Part shown: one piece after another, positions 53,315 to 63,165 of the stretch | Layout: each line of letters begins with the position of its first letter | Numbering within the stretch: the stretch's first letter is position 1 | Source of the DNA: Dyadobacter sp. | Lineage (GTDB): Bacteria; Bacteroidota; Bacteroidia; Cytophagales; Spirosomataceae | Assembly: GCF_017744695.1 (NCBI RefSeq) | Contig: NZ_JAGIAS010000001.1 | Coordinates: 463,013-527,012 of the forward strand | Length of the DNA: 64,000 bases | Direction: 5' to 3' | Notes under the pieces: model-generated | The model's input: only the letters and a program-made list of their open reading frames with translations | What the model was told of the DNA's origin: nothing | Databases searched by the model: none | Translations under genes and position numbers: made by a program

Positions 53315-55720
53315 TCACTCGCTCCGCAACGATTTTACCGGATTCATCACCGCCGCTTTCACACTTTGGAAACTCACCGTGATCAATGCGATCATGAGCG
53401 TTGCCAGCAATGCCAGCAGAAAAATAGCAGGACTCAAGGAAATCCGGTATTCGAAGTTGCTCAGCCAGCCGTTCATCACCCACCAGGCCACCGGCGCCGA
53501 GAGGAGAAATGCAATACCTATGAGTTGCAGCAACTCACGGTTGAATAGCCAGAGAATACTGCCCACGCTCGCCCCCAGCACTTTACGCACACCCACCTCC
53601 TTGGTGCGCTGCACAACCATGAACAGGATGAGCCCGTACAAACCCATGCAGCCAATAAGCAGCGCAACGCCGGCAAAAAAGTTGATCAACCGCCCCATTG
53701 TTTGCTCCTGCTCGTAAGTCTCCCGGATCTGGTCGTCCACAAATTTCGGCTCGAAAAAACTGTCGGCATACACCTGGTTGTAGGTCTTTTCCAGCTGTTT
53801 CAATGCGCGGCCGTAATCGGCAGACCGGAGCTGAATGTTGGCGGAATAATAGCCGGTGGCTACGGTAGTCAGGAACATTGGATTAATGCGCTGGCGGAGG
53901 TCCGACTGGTTGTAGTCTTTTAATACACCTACAATTTCGAGCGGCGCAAAACCGGCCTTATGCAGGTGTTTACCCACCACATCGACAGGTCGGGTGAAAC
54001 CCAGGCGCCTCATAAGCGTTTCGTTAATGAGTGCTTCGCGGGCGGTGTCGGATGGTTGCAGGTTACGACCGGCCATCAGTTTCAAACCATACAAACCCAC
54101 ATAATCGGCATCGATCCAGGCCTGTTGGGGGCCATATGGCTCCTCCTCCGGGCGGTTGTCGAAGCGTATTCTCGTCTGGCTCGTCCAGCCCGACTGGGGA
54201 GAGCCGCCCATCGAATAGCTCACATTGGCTACGTCGGGAAGTGCATTGGCGAGGTTGCGGAAAGCGCGCATTTTGCCGACGTCCTGCGAAGGCACGTTGG
54301 GCAGGCTTATCGTCAGGATGGCATCTTTCCGAAAACCGAGATCCTTAGTCTGTACATAATGCAGCTGGTTGGCAACCACAATGAGCCCGATGATGAGCAT
54401 TTGCGAAATGGCGAACTGCATAACCACCAGCCCGCGCCTCAGCGAAAACCCGCCAGCTTGCTGCGTGGTAAGCCGCCCGGCCAGCGCTACCACCGGGCGA
54501 AAGCCCGCCACCACTAATGCCGGGTACAAACCCGCCAGCAGGATAACCGCCAGCACCAGCAAAACCAGCCCACCGGCGACCTCCGGTGAGAAATAAAAAG
54601 TAAACCGGAACAGCCCGTGCAGATAAGTTTGCGCCAATATCTGACCATAATTAAAAATTACCATCCCTAGCGCCAAAGCGGCCAGTACAATCAGCGTCGT
54701 TTCGCCTATGAACTGCCAGAAGAGCTGCGTTTTGGTGCTGCCCAACACCTTGCGTACGCCTACCTCCCGCGCTCGGTTGAGCGCCTGTGCAGTGGCCAGG
54801 TTTACAAAGTTGATGCTTGCCGTACCGATCAAAAGCATGCCGATCAGTGCCAGCGACCATAGCAGCCCGCGGCTCACGCCGCCATATTCGGGCGATAAAT
54901 GCATGCTGCTGAACAGTACCGCCGGATAGGACGTTTTCTTCGCTTCCGCAGGATTGTATTTTTTGACAAATGATGGCAGCTGCCGGTTCCAGTCCGCGAC
55001 GGTGAACCGGTCGTTGAAAATGACAAAACAATGGGTACTGCCATTGGTATTGTCGAAAGGCTGATCTTCGGGGCGGCCATTGAGCTGTTCTTTCACCAAT
55101 GGCCAGGAAGCCATCACCGAATAAGCCAGGTCGGTATCGTCGCGGTAGTCGGCAAATACGCCCACCACGCGAGCGGGAATGCGCGCGTCCAGTCGCACGA
55201 GCCGGCCTATGGCATGGGAAGTGGAGCCGAAACATTTGCGGGCCATTTCGGCACTCATCACCACAGTACCCGGCTGGCTCAGTTCGCCGGGGCCGCCGGC
55301 TATCCAGGTGTAGTCGAAAATGTTGAAAAAGGCTGGCTCCACGAACGCGCCGCGGTGCGTTTTGTCCTTGATTTTCTTATCGGCCTGGTTGGCAACCGGC
55401 ACCGCCACCATCGGCGAATACCATTCTTCCAGCATCGCCACACGCTCGATGTCGGGGTATTCGTTCCGGACAGCCTGACCCAGCGGATAAGGAATGCCCT
55501 GGATGTTGAATGTACCCGACGACAATGTGAAACTGGAAGTGAGCTGATATATCCGGTCGTAATTCCGGTGATGCTGGTCGATCTGGTAGTGAAAACGGAC
55601 CAGGGCGAAGATCAATAATGCGCAACCCAGGCCCAGTGCGAGTCCGCTGATGTTGATGACGGTGTAAGCCTGATTCTTACGCAAATTACGCCATGCGATT
55701 TTGAAATAATTATAGAGCAT
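53315..55720 (-). CDS. FtsX-type ABC transporter permease (MacB-like)
   Basis: A protein of 801 residues with two MacB-like periplasmic plus FtsX modules, as in the permease at 27133-29787, but without the N-terminal prefix domain. It starts directly with MLYNYFKIAWRNLRKNQAYT and the first helix VINISGLALGLGCALLIF. The two cytoplasmic motifs are RAREVGVRKVLG and RTKEVGVRKVLGAS, followed by two groups of membrane helices and the end AVMNPVKSLRSE, nearly the same as in the other copy. The two are paralogues. No ATPase gene or PadR regulator adjoins. Its end touches the T9SS cargo remnant. The substrate is unknown. Confidence 0.9.
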   Translation of the reverse strand: MLYNYFKIAWRNLRKNQAYTVINISGLALGLGCALLIFALVRFHYQIDQHHRNYDRIYQLTSSFTLSSGTFNIQGIPYPLGQAVRNEYPDIERVAMLEEWYSPMVAVPVANQADKKIKDKTHRGAFVEPAFFNIFDYTWIAGGPGELSQPGTVVMSAEMARKCFGSTSHAIGRLVRLDARIPARVVGVFADYRDDTDLAYSVMASWPLVKEQLNGRPEDQPFDNTNGSTHCFVIFNDRFTVADWNRQLPSFVKKYNPAEAKKTSYPAVLFSSMHLSPEYGGVSRGLLWSLALIGMLLIGTASINFVNLATAQALNRAREVGVRKVLGSTKTQLFWQFIGETTLIVLAALALGMVIFNYGQILAQTYLHGLFRFTFYFSPEVAGGLVLLVLAVILLAGLYPALVVAGFRPVVALAGRLTTQQAGGFSLRRGLVVMQFAISQMLIIGLIVVANQLHYVQTKDLGFRKDAILTISLPNVPSQDVGKMRAFRNLANALPDVANVSYSMGGSPQSGWTSQTRIRFDNRPEEEPYGPQQAWIDADYVGLYGLKLMAGRNLQPSDTAREALINETLMRRLGFTRPVDVVGKHLHKAGFAPLEIVGVLKDYNQSDLRQRINPMFLTTVATGYYSANIQLRSADYGRALKQLEKTYNQVYADSFFEPKFVDDQIRETYEQEQTMGRLINFFAGVALLIGCMGLYGLILFMVVQRTKEVGVRKVLGASVGSILWLFNRELLQLIGIAFLLSAPVAWWVMNGWLSNFEYRISLSPAIFLLALLATLMIALITVSFQSVKAAVMNPVKSLRSE

Positions 55721-56011
55721 AATGGGGAGTTAGGATGTTGAGGGCGGGTCGGTAATGGCCGCCGGACCGGATCTGTCCAATTTTCGTACCATCAACACAA
55801 AACTGCCTTTTGGTCATTTAAAGCCACCTTTCCCTAAATAAAATGTGCGGTTTTGGACATCACCCGTCCGATAATGATGTCAATGTGGGTGTCGCATTGA
55901 TTAATGCTCGAAGGTGCCTTATCTACTGTGAATCTGTTGACATTCGAATCTAATTCAATATCTTTAAACACGAGCCGATTAGACTATAACGCTTAAAAAT
56001 ACCTGACTACG

Positions 56012-56935
56012 ATGAGCTTCCGGGCACAAAATGTTTTGGACTACCCTAACCAGCACGCTATATTTCTTGTATGGAAATTCAAAGATGGCCCGGCCCCCAA
56101 CGAAGCTTTCCGGAAAGTGTGCGCATTGGTCATCAATTTAAACAAATCCGCCGATGTGCGCTTCCCCGACGTCAAGGCAAGCGTGGTGATGGGCATAGGG
56201 CATGATGCCTGGCTAAACCTCGGCCTGCTGCAACCATTGCCGAAGGAATTACAACGGTTTACACCCATAACGGGAAGTAAACACACAGCCGTGGCTACCG
56301 AAGGTGATCTGCATTTTCACATCCGAAGCTCGAAGCAAAGCTTTTGTATCGATGCCGCTTACAACCTCTCCACCATACTTGAATGCGCAGCAGACTGTAT
56401 TGTGGAGATACACGGCTTCCGGTATTGGGACAGCCGCAGCATACTCGGCTTTGTAGACGGCACCGAGAATCCGACAGGCGAACCCAGGGCTTACTTTGGC
56501 ATAGTTGGTGATGATGACCCCGTTTATAAGGGAGGTAGTTATCTGTTTGTTCAGAAATACCTGCACGACCTGAAAGCATGGCGGGCCATGCCGGAATCCG
56601 AGCAGGAAAAAGTCATCGGGCGCTCCAAGGGTTATGATGTCGAGATGCCCGACGGTGTAAAACCACCCAACTCCCACTCCGCCCTGGCCAATGCGGGGGA
56701 TGACCGTAAGATCGTGCGTGACAATATGCCTTTTGGAAACGTGACCTCCAACGAAATGGGCACTTACTTCATCGCATATGCCAGTACTTTCAGTACGGTG
56801 GAGCTGATGCTGACGAGAATGTTCGTCGGCGAGCCGGAAGGAAACTATGACCGCATTCTGGACTTCAGCACGGCACACACGGGTACCTTGTTCTTCGTGC
56901 CGACTTTTGATATGCTCTCCGATTTCGGGGGGTAG
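56012..56935 (+). CDS. DyP-type haem peroxidase
   Basis: A protein of 307 residues, the normal size for short dye-decolourising peroxidases, with no signal peptide, so probably cytoplasmic. It shows the GxxDG signature GFVDGTENP (catalytic Asp149), the proximal haem ligand region PPNSHSAL (His222) and the late ISTVELMLTRMF-like helix (FSTVELMLTRMF) and FFVPTFDML end. DyP enzymes use H2O2 to oxidise dyes, phenols or metal ions, or remove iron from haem; the natural substrate is unknown. A molybdopterin oxidoreductase gene follows after 46 bp on the same strand, so the two are probably one operon. Confidence 0.93.
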   Translation: MSFRAQNVLDYPNQHAIFLVWKFKDGPAPNEAFRKVCALVINLNKSADVRFPDVKASVVMGIGHDAWLNLGLLQPLPKELQRFTPITGSKHTAVATEGDLHFHIRSSKQSFCIDAAYNLSTILECAADCIVEIHGFRYWDSRSILGFVDGTENPTGEPRAYFGIVGDDDPVYKGGSYLFVQKYLHDLKAWRAMPESEQEKVIGRSKGYDVEMPDGVKPPNSHSALANAGDDRKIVRDNMPFGNVTSNEMGTYFIAYASTFSTVELMLTRMFVGEPEGNYDRILDFSTAHTGTLFFVPTFDMLSDFGG

Positions 56936-56981
56936 GCAGCGTAAATCAGATAAATCTCCTCATCCTTAAACCTGAATTGTC

Positions 56982-59330
56982 ATGTCCGAAGACCATTATA
57001 GAGAAAAAGAAGAGGAAAAATTACCGTCGGCCATTCCTCCCTACCAGTTACTGGACCTGATGACGACCGGCCCCAAAAACTGGGCAGCGGGAATCCCGGC
57101 AGTAGCCGCCTCGGTGAGCGACCTGATTCTTAATAAGACGGTTGTAAGAGGTGGTAAAGCACTATTTAAAATGAACCAGTTCGATGGGTTCGATTGTCCG
57201 AGCTGCGGCTGGCCCGACCCGGATGACGACCGTTCGCCAATCGCCGAGTATTGTGAGAACGGCGCCAAGGCCCTGGCAGAGGAAGCTACCTCCAAAAAGG
57301 TAACCGCGGATTTTTTTGCAAAAAATTCGGTTTATGACCTCGCGAAGCTGACCGACTACGAGATCGGGCATTTCGGGCGCCTGACCGAGCCGATGTATTT
57401 ACCCAAAGGAGGTACACATTACCGGCCCATCAGTTGGGACGAGGCATTTCAAAAAATCGCACAGCACCTGAATGCCCTGGATTCTCCGCATGAAGCAGCC
57501 TTTTACACCTCAGGCAGGCTCAGCAACGAAGCCTCGTTTGTGTACCAGCTTTTCGTACGGGAATTCGGCACCAACAATTTTCCCGACTGCTCCAATATGT
57601 GCCACGAAACCTCCGGCTTCGCGATGTGGCCCACACTGGGCGTAGGTAAAGGCACCGTAAAGCTTCACGACTTCTACGATACGGATGTCATTATTGTCAT
57701 CGGGCAGAACCCTGGCACGAATTCGCCCAGAATGATGAGCGCTCTGGAAAAGGGTAGAAAAAACGGCGCAAAGATTATCGCGATCAATCCCCTGCCGGAA
57801 GCCGGACTGATGCGTTTCAAAAACCCGCAGGAGATCAGCGGTGTTTTGGGTAATGGGGTCCAACTGGCCGACCTCTACCTGCCCGTAAAGATCAATGGCG
57901 ATATGGCATTGATCAAAGCAATCGAATGGTTATTGCTTGATTTCGAAAAAAAGTCCCCGGGGAAAGTTTTCGACCACGAATTCATCCAAAACAAAACCGG
58001 CGGTTATCAGGCGTTTGTAGCGCACCTGGCCGGTTACAACTTTGAAGAGCTTACAGCGCAGACAGGCATGAGCCGGGATCAGATTTACCAGGCCGCCGAA
58101 ATGATGTCCTCCCAAAAAAGGATTATCGTTTGCTGGGGAATGGGGCTCACCCAACAGCCCAACGGGGTCGATATCCTCCGGGAAATAATCAATCTGCTGT
58201 TGCTGAAAGGAAGCATCGGTAAACCTGGCACCGGCGTATGCCCTGTCAGAGGCCATAGCAATGTGCAAGGCAACCGTACCATGCTCATCAACAACAATCC
58301 CACACAGGCCCAGCTCGATAAACTGCAAGAAGTATTCGGGTTCGATCCGCCGCGGCAGGAAGGTTACGATGTGGTCAACTCCATCAAGGCAATGCACGAA
58401 GGAAAACTCAAAGTGTTTTTTAGCATGGGCGGCAATTTCCTTTCCGCAACGCCCGACACGATTTACACGGCCCAGGGAATCCGCAAACTCAAATTGACCG
58501 TAAGTGTCTCCACAAAACTGAACAGGGGCCACCTTATACATGGCGAAGAGGCGATCATTTTGCCAACATTGGCCCGCAGCGACAGGGATATCGTCCATGG
58601 CGAGCTGCAGCATGTAAGCACCGAGAACGCCATGGGTGTAGTAGAATGGTCTCGCGGAATGCTTACACCGGTCAGCGACCAGTTAATGAACGAAACCCAG
58701 ATCGTTTGCAACCTGGCCAAGGAGACGCTGGCGGACAGGTCGGTCGTAGAATGGGACAGATATTCCGGGAGCTATGACGCAGTCCGTGACGATATCGAAA
58801 GGTGCATTGAAGGGTTCGAAGACTATAATGAACGGGTGGTGCAAAGAGGCGGGTTCTATCTGCCTAATGCGGCCCGCGACGGCCATTTCAGCTCTGAATA
58901 TGGTGAGAAAGCGGCATTCACGCTAACCGAACTACCGGACAACAAACTTGCGGATGATGAGTACCTGATGGCTACCACCCGTACACATGACCAGTTCAAT
59001 ACCACTATTTATGGTTTAGACGACCGCTACCGTGGCATCCATAATGAGCGCCGCGTAATTTTCATGAATCAAAACGACATTGAAAAGGTTGGACTGCATG
59101 CGGGGGACAAGGTGGATCTCTTCAACTATGACGATGGCATCGAACGCATCGCACCGCTTTTCATCATTGTATCCTACCCTATCCCGGAAAGAAACACCGT
59201 CACCTATTTCCCGGAAACCAATGTTCTTGTATCCATCAACAATGTGGTAAAAGAAAGCAATATGCCAGCCTCCAAATTTGTCAGGATAAAAATCAGGCCA
59301 CATGATCCCCTTATCAATAAAAGAATTTAG
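56982..59330 (+). CDS. FdhF/YdeP-family molybdopterin oxidoreductase
   Basis: A protein of 782 residues without a signal peptide. The early CPSCGWPDP motif is diagnostic of the YdeP group (other members have CPGCAWPDP). The N-terminal four-cysteine FeS cluster of true formate dehydrogenases is absent. Molybdopterin-binding features include YTSGRLSNEASFVYQLFVRE, SNMCHETSG (with Cys at the position of the active-site Cys or Sec), VIIVIGQNPGTNSPRM and GVCPVRGHSNVQGNRTM. The C-terminal part, with TRTHDQFNTTIYGLDDRYRG, is the typical cofactor-closing domain. The reaction is unknown; YdeP in E. coli is linked to acid resistance. No fdhD or cofactor-synthesis gene is present here. It probably shares a transcript with the DyP peroxidase. 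Confidence 0.92.
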   Translation: MSEDHYREKEEEKLPSAIPPYQLLDLMTTGPKNWAAGIPAVAASVSDLILNKTVVRGGKALFKMNQFDGFDCPSCGWPDPDDDRSPIAEYCENGAKALAEEATSKKVTADFFAKNSVYDLAKLTDYEIGHFGRLTEPMYLPKGGTHYRPISWDEAFQKIAQHLNALDSPHEAAFYTSGRLSNEASFVYQLFVREFGTNNFPDCSNMCHETSGFAMWPTLGVGKGTVKLHDFYDTDVIIVIGQNPGTNSPRMMSALEKGRKNGAKIIAINPLPEAGLMRFKNPQEISGVLGNGVQLADLYLPVKINGDMALIKAIEWLLLDFEKKSPGKVFDHEFIQNKTGGYQAFVAHLAGYNFEELTAQTGMSRDQIYQAAEMMSSQKRIIVCWGMGLTQQPNGVDILREIINLLLLKGSIGKPGTGVCPVRGHSNVQGNRTMLINNNPTQAQLDKLQEVFGFDPPRQEGYDVVNSIKAMHEGKLKVFFSMGGNFLSATPDTIYTAQGIRKLKLTVSVSTKLNRGHLIHGEEAIILPTLARSDRDIVHGELQHVSTENAMGVVEWSRGMLTPVSDQLMNETQIVCNLAKETLADRSVVEWDRYSGSYDAVRDDIERCIEGFEDYNERVVQRGGFYLPNAARDGHFSSEYGEKAAFTLTELPDNKLADDEYLMATTRTHDQFNTTIYGLDDRYRGIHNERRVIFMNQNDIEKVGLHAGDKVDLFNYDDGIERIAPLFIIVSYPIPERNTVTYFPETNVLVSINNVVKESNMPASKFVRIKIRPHDPLINKRI

Positions 59331-59351
59331 AACTCTGGTAGGCCTCAATTT

Positions 59352-61973
59352 CTACTGAGCTCTTCTTTTCTCATCAAAAAGTACGTTCCTGTTATTTCCC
59401 GAAACCTTTGATCTTCCGAACAAATAGGTAAGGCCAAGATTGAAGGTTTTATAATCGTAGTCCGTTTTTACGCTCTGCACAAAATCGCTGAAACGTATTT
59501 CATACTTGCTTACAGACCCTATAAAAATCGACGAGCTGAGTATCAAATTGTCATTAAGTAATTTCAATCTGGCTCCGGTTGTCAGATTGCGTTGACTGTA
59601 TGTGTAAACATTTCCGCCCGTTGAGGGAAGATTTTGGCTATAATTAAGGTTAAAACTCAACTTAGGTGTTGCCTTGAAACTATTGTTAATACTAAATGAC
59701 GCAGAGCTTCCATTCTGAGTAGGAACATCTTCGATTTTAGATTTTGAGGATGCAAAGAAAAAAGAGGCGGAGGTGCTATTGTCCCACCATTTAAACAATG
59801 CCCTATTAAACGATACATAGGCTCCCAGGTTATCCTGAGTTAAATAATTCTCTATCCTCGAAACTACTGACGGACCATTAACCGTCGTAATCGATGAAAA
59901 TATATCGCTGCTATGTTGTGTGAATGCGGTAAAAGAAAACATGCCTTTATACAAATAACTGATTTCCAAATTGTTACTATATGATGGCAGAAGAAGTGGA
60001 TTGCCCACGGAATAACTGTAAATGTTTGAATAAAACGTAAAAGGATTTAGGAAATTCAGACCGGGGCGATTGATCCTCCTCGAATAATTCAAAGAAATAA
60101 CATCATTCCCGGTAGCCTTGTAAAGGAGATAAGCTGTGGGAAATAAGGCGCCATAACTACGCCTGCTACGCTGTTCCAAAGTCGGCGAGTAGCCATCCAT
60201 GGTCGTGTACTCATAACGCAATCCTGCTTTGGCGGTCCATTTTTTTGACAGTTCAGACTCCATGCTGACATAGGAGGCCAGGTTATTTTCGGTATAATTG
60301 AATTCGTTACTGCGCGTGTTATCCAGCAAGAATTTTTCGTGGAAGTAGTTATAATATGCTACGTCCGCACCATTATTGAAATTGGCAAACTTAACTCCTG
60401 TCTCTACCGTTACCCATTTATAAGGCAATGTCAAATCTGATTGAATAGACCAGATACGGTATCTTGAAATGCTATTATTTCGAACTGAGGCATAGGTATT
60501 TTCAGATTCAGAAACGAAATCGTTTCGTATTCTCGGCTTGTTCGTAAAAAAGCTGACAGAACTACTTAATTTCTTTCCGGCCGTGTCAATCTTTAGATCG
60601 TGGTATGTATTCAAGGTCTGCGTGAACAATGGCCTTGAAATGCTGGCTGTTGTGTTCAAAACCGAGTCGATAGTATTGCTCGTTTGATAGCTGGTCTTAT
60701 TATTCAAGGTAGTGAGCGACTTGCTGTCCGATACATTGTAAATAAGCCCGATATTATTATTTTTATTCAGTTTATAATCAACACTTAAACTAGCCTGCAC
60801 ACCTGGTGTAGTCGTTACACGCCGGCCGCGGCCAAGGATCGGATTCGGCCTATCGATTATATCGTTCGATTCTTTGATAATACTTCGGTACTTCGACTGA
60901 TTAACAGTAAAAGAGCTGCTAACTTTTTCCGATCGGTAGAAAAGTGCCAGATTGTTATGATAGGAGCTGTATGTTCGCTGCACAAACGACGAACTAATTG
61001 ACCCGCGCCACCCCAAAGATTCGTTTTTCTTCAAAACAATGTTAATCAGGCCGGCATTCCCCTGGGCCTCATATTTCGCCGGCGGATTGGTAATGATCTC
61101 GATTTTTTCTACACTTTCGGATCTCAGTGTTTTCAAATAATTAGTCAGGTCGGTTCCACTCAAATAAATTATTTTCTCATTGACCATAACGCCCATCCCA
61201 CCCTTACCCACCATCGAAACGCCAATGTCGGACACCTTCAAAAACGGCGCCCCTTGCAAAGCCTCGAAGAGGGAAGAGCCATTGGCCATGATAGTGTTGT
61301 TCAGGTTGAATATCCATCGATCAGCCTTTCGTTCAAGAACAGGACGTGTACTGGTGATAGTTATTTGTTTGAGTTGTCTGGTTGATTCGATGAGTATGAT
61401 ATCCGGTAATTGAAGCGTCCTGATATCTCCTAATGCAAGGGAAAGGGACAAACTATCTTTGCTGACTTCCGAAATCCTGATCAAATAATCCCCCTGCTCT
61501 GCTGCCGTGAGCCTGAAATGGCCTCCGGTATCGCTTTGCGCAACCTGGATCCATCGATTAGTAGCAAGCTGCTTTAGCATTACGTTCGCAAACGCTATGG
61601 ATCGATGATTGATATCCACGACACGGCCTTTGATCTCATAGTCGGCTTGCGCAATCTTTCGTTCGATCAGTATATTCCCTTCTATCTGCCGGAATGAAAG
61701 AAAAGTGTCTTGCAATAGCTCCTGCAAAGTTTGTTCAATAGTTCTTGTCGCTACGGGCAAGGTAAGGTTGGCAAATGATTTAATTTCCGCTTTACGGTAA
61801 TAAAAGCGAAGCGAGGTTTGCTGCTCGATTTTTTTGAGGCCACTGGCGAGGCTTTCATCCCGCAGACCGATAGTAACCATGTCCGAGTGCATATCTTGCC
61901 CCCTCGTAGCGGTTGCAAACAGTGACTGGAAAATGGTTAATACAATAGAAGTAACGATAACGCTTATACGCAT
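59352..61973 (-). CDS. STN-domain TonB-dependent receptor of the OMP_b-brl_3 type
   Basis: A protein of 873 residues with a signal peptide (VIVTSIVLTIFQSLFATATRG). The STN domain (about 30-110) has the sequence LASGLKKIEQQTSLRFYYRK and TIEQTLQELLQDTFLSFRQI. A carboxypeptidase-like domain follows (YEIKGRVVDINHRSIAFANV), then a plug-like region with LFEALQGAPFLKVSDIGVSM and SVEKIEIITNPPAKYEAQGN, which is the signature of the 'outer membrane beta-barrel' (OMP_b-brl_3) group rather than SusC. No SusD partner is near. With the FecR (62036-63028) and sigma (63166-63747) genes upstream on the same strand it forms a complete signalling cassette. The DNA is clearly more AT-rich than the neighbouring DyP and YdeP genes. 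Confidence 0.92.
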   Translation of the reverse strand: MRISVIVTSIVLTIFQSLFATATRGQDMHSDMVTIGLRDESLASGLKKIEQQTSLRFYYRKAEIKSFANLTLPVATRTIEQTLQELLQDTFLSFRQIEGNILIERKIAQADYEIKGRVVDINHRSIAFANVMLKQLATNRWIQVAQSDTGGHFRLTAAEQGDYLIRISEVSKDSLSLSLALGDIRTLQLPDIILIESTRQLKQITITSTRPVLERKADRWIFNLNNTIMANGSSLFEALQGAPFLKVSDIGVSMVGKGGMGVMVNEKIIYLSGTDLTNYLKTLRSESVEKIEIITNPPAKYEAQGNAGLINIVLKKNESLGWRGSISSSFVQRTYSSYHNNLALFYRSEKVSSSFTVNQSKYRSIIKESNDIIDRPNPILGRGRRVTTTPGVQASLSVDYKLNKNNNIGLIYNVSDSKSLTTLNNKTSYQTSNTIDSVLNTTASISRPLFTQTLNTYHDLKIDTAGKKLSSSVSFFTNKPRIRNDFVSESENTYASVRNNSISRYRIWSIQSDLTLPYKWVTVETGVKFANFNNGADVAYYNYFHEKFLLDNTRSNEFNYTENNLASYVSMESELSKKWTAKAGLRYEYTTMDGYSPTLEQRSRRSYGALFPTAYLLYKATGNDVISLNYSRRINRPGLNFLNPFTFYSNIYSYSVGNPLLLPSYSNNLEISYLYKGMFSFTAFTQHSSDIFSSITTVNGPSVVSRIENYLTQDNLGAYVSFNRALFKWWDNSTSASFFFASSKSKIEDVPTQNGSSASFSINNSFKATPKLSFNLNYSQNLPSTGGNVYTYSQRNLTTGARLKLLNDNLILSSSIFIGSVSKYEIRFSDFVQSVKTDYDYKTFNLGLTYLFGRSKVSGNNRNVLFDEKRRAQ

Positions 61974-62035
61974 TAGTGAAAAAATAGATGGCTTTTTTGA
62001 TTTTATCGCATCGCTGATGCGAGTATGTAAGCTTC

Positions 62036-63028
62036 TTAGTTGTTACAACCTGGCCCATCGATAACGATGCTGCCGTCCGGCCCGACCCGATAAGTGGCGT
62101 TGTTAAAAGCGCACATTACTTTTAGTATTTTCTCCAATTCTTCACCCTGGATGGATGTGCCGGTAAAACGGCAGTCCTTCAATTTTGCATTACCGAAACT
62201 GATCTTCACATTGAAGTGCTGTCGCAATTGTGCAATAGCCTCACCAAAGCTCACATCTTCAAAATGCAGGTCACTTTGCTGCCACGCAATCACCGCTGCG
62301 ACATCAACAGTTGCCTGTAAAGCTTCCTCTTTCAAGGTGTTGAAACTGATCTGCTGGTGAGGGCGAAGTATACCCAGCAATTCATCACCGTTGGCAACGC
62401 TCACCTTACCGCGGGTCACCGTAACCTGGATAGTATGTTTGCCTTTGTCCTCCTTGATATTAAATGCGGTACCCAACACTTTTGTCAGCAGGTTACCGGT
62501 GTGAATAATAAAGGGTTTGGAAGCGTCATGGTGAATATCAAAATATGCTTCACCGGAGAGGTAAACCTCCCTTGTCCGGCCATTGAATTTTTCAGGATAC
62601 TTTAACTCAGACCCGGCATTGATCCACACCCGGCTACCATCAGCGAGCGTAATTGCCTTTTTTTGGTTAATGGGGGCTTGGAGCGCTGTGAGTTGTACAG
62701 GATTAAAGAGGTTTTGCAGTAACGGCCATTCCAGGTACAAGGTACAACCGATCAGTAACACCGCTGCGGCAGCTGCAACGCTTTGCCACCACCAACGCTT
62801 GCTTTGCGGCAGCGGCACAACTTTAACCTCCGCCTGGCGAATGGTGCTGTTAATGTCGCTGAATACACTGGAAAGCCACTGATCTTTCCCTGATTCATCC
62901 AGACTTTGCCATTCCTGATTGGGGCTACCATGCTCCTCCAGCCAGCGTTCCACCAGCTGGTTTTCTTTCTGCGTGGTCTCGCCCTTTAAGTAGCGATCCA
63001 GTAAAGCGACTATTTGTTGGCGACTCAT
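62036..63028 (-). CDS. FecR-family anti-sigma factor
   Basis: An inner-membrane protein of 330 residues. The cytoplasmic start (MSRQQIVALLDRYLKGETTQ, then KENQLVERWLEEHG) is the sigma-binding part. One membrane helix follows (about 86-105, SVAAAAAVLLIGCTLYLEW). The FecR domain contains KKAITLADGSRVWINAGSEL and LSGEAYFDIHHDASKPFII, and the DUF4974 end has VSFGEAIAQLRQHFNVKISF. It should bind the STN domain of the receptor encoded next (62 bp downstream) and hold the sigma factor encoded 137 bp upstream. The pair at 33520 is only distantly similar, so the modules are separate. Confidence 0.93.
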   Translation of the reverse strand: MSRQQIVALLDRYLKGETTQKENQLVERWLEEHGSPNQEWQSLDESGKDQWLSSVFSDINSTIRQAEVKVVPLPQSKRWWWQSVAAAAAVLLIGCTLYLEWPLLQNLFNPVQLTALQAPINQKKAITLADGSRVWINAGSELKYPEKFNGRTREVYLSGEAYFDIHHDASKPFIIHTGNLLTKVLGTAFNIKEDKGKHTIQVTVTRGKVSVANGDELLGILRPHQQISFNTLKEEALQATVDVAAVIAWQQSDLHFEDVSFGEAIAQLRQHFNVKISFGNAKLKDCRFTGTSIQGEELEKILKVMCAFNNATYRVGPDGSIVIDGPGCNN

Positions 63029-63165
63029 TTGCTATCCGTTTCGCAGTAGTCGTTTGAGGTGCCATTTAGTACTATTGGGAAAATGATTTTTTTTAGGCAA
63101 GCATCGTAACGATAATGACCCAGGATCGGTAATGCCCGTTTGAATAGGGAACATGGACGCCTTAT

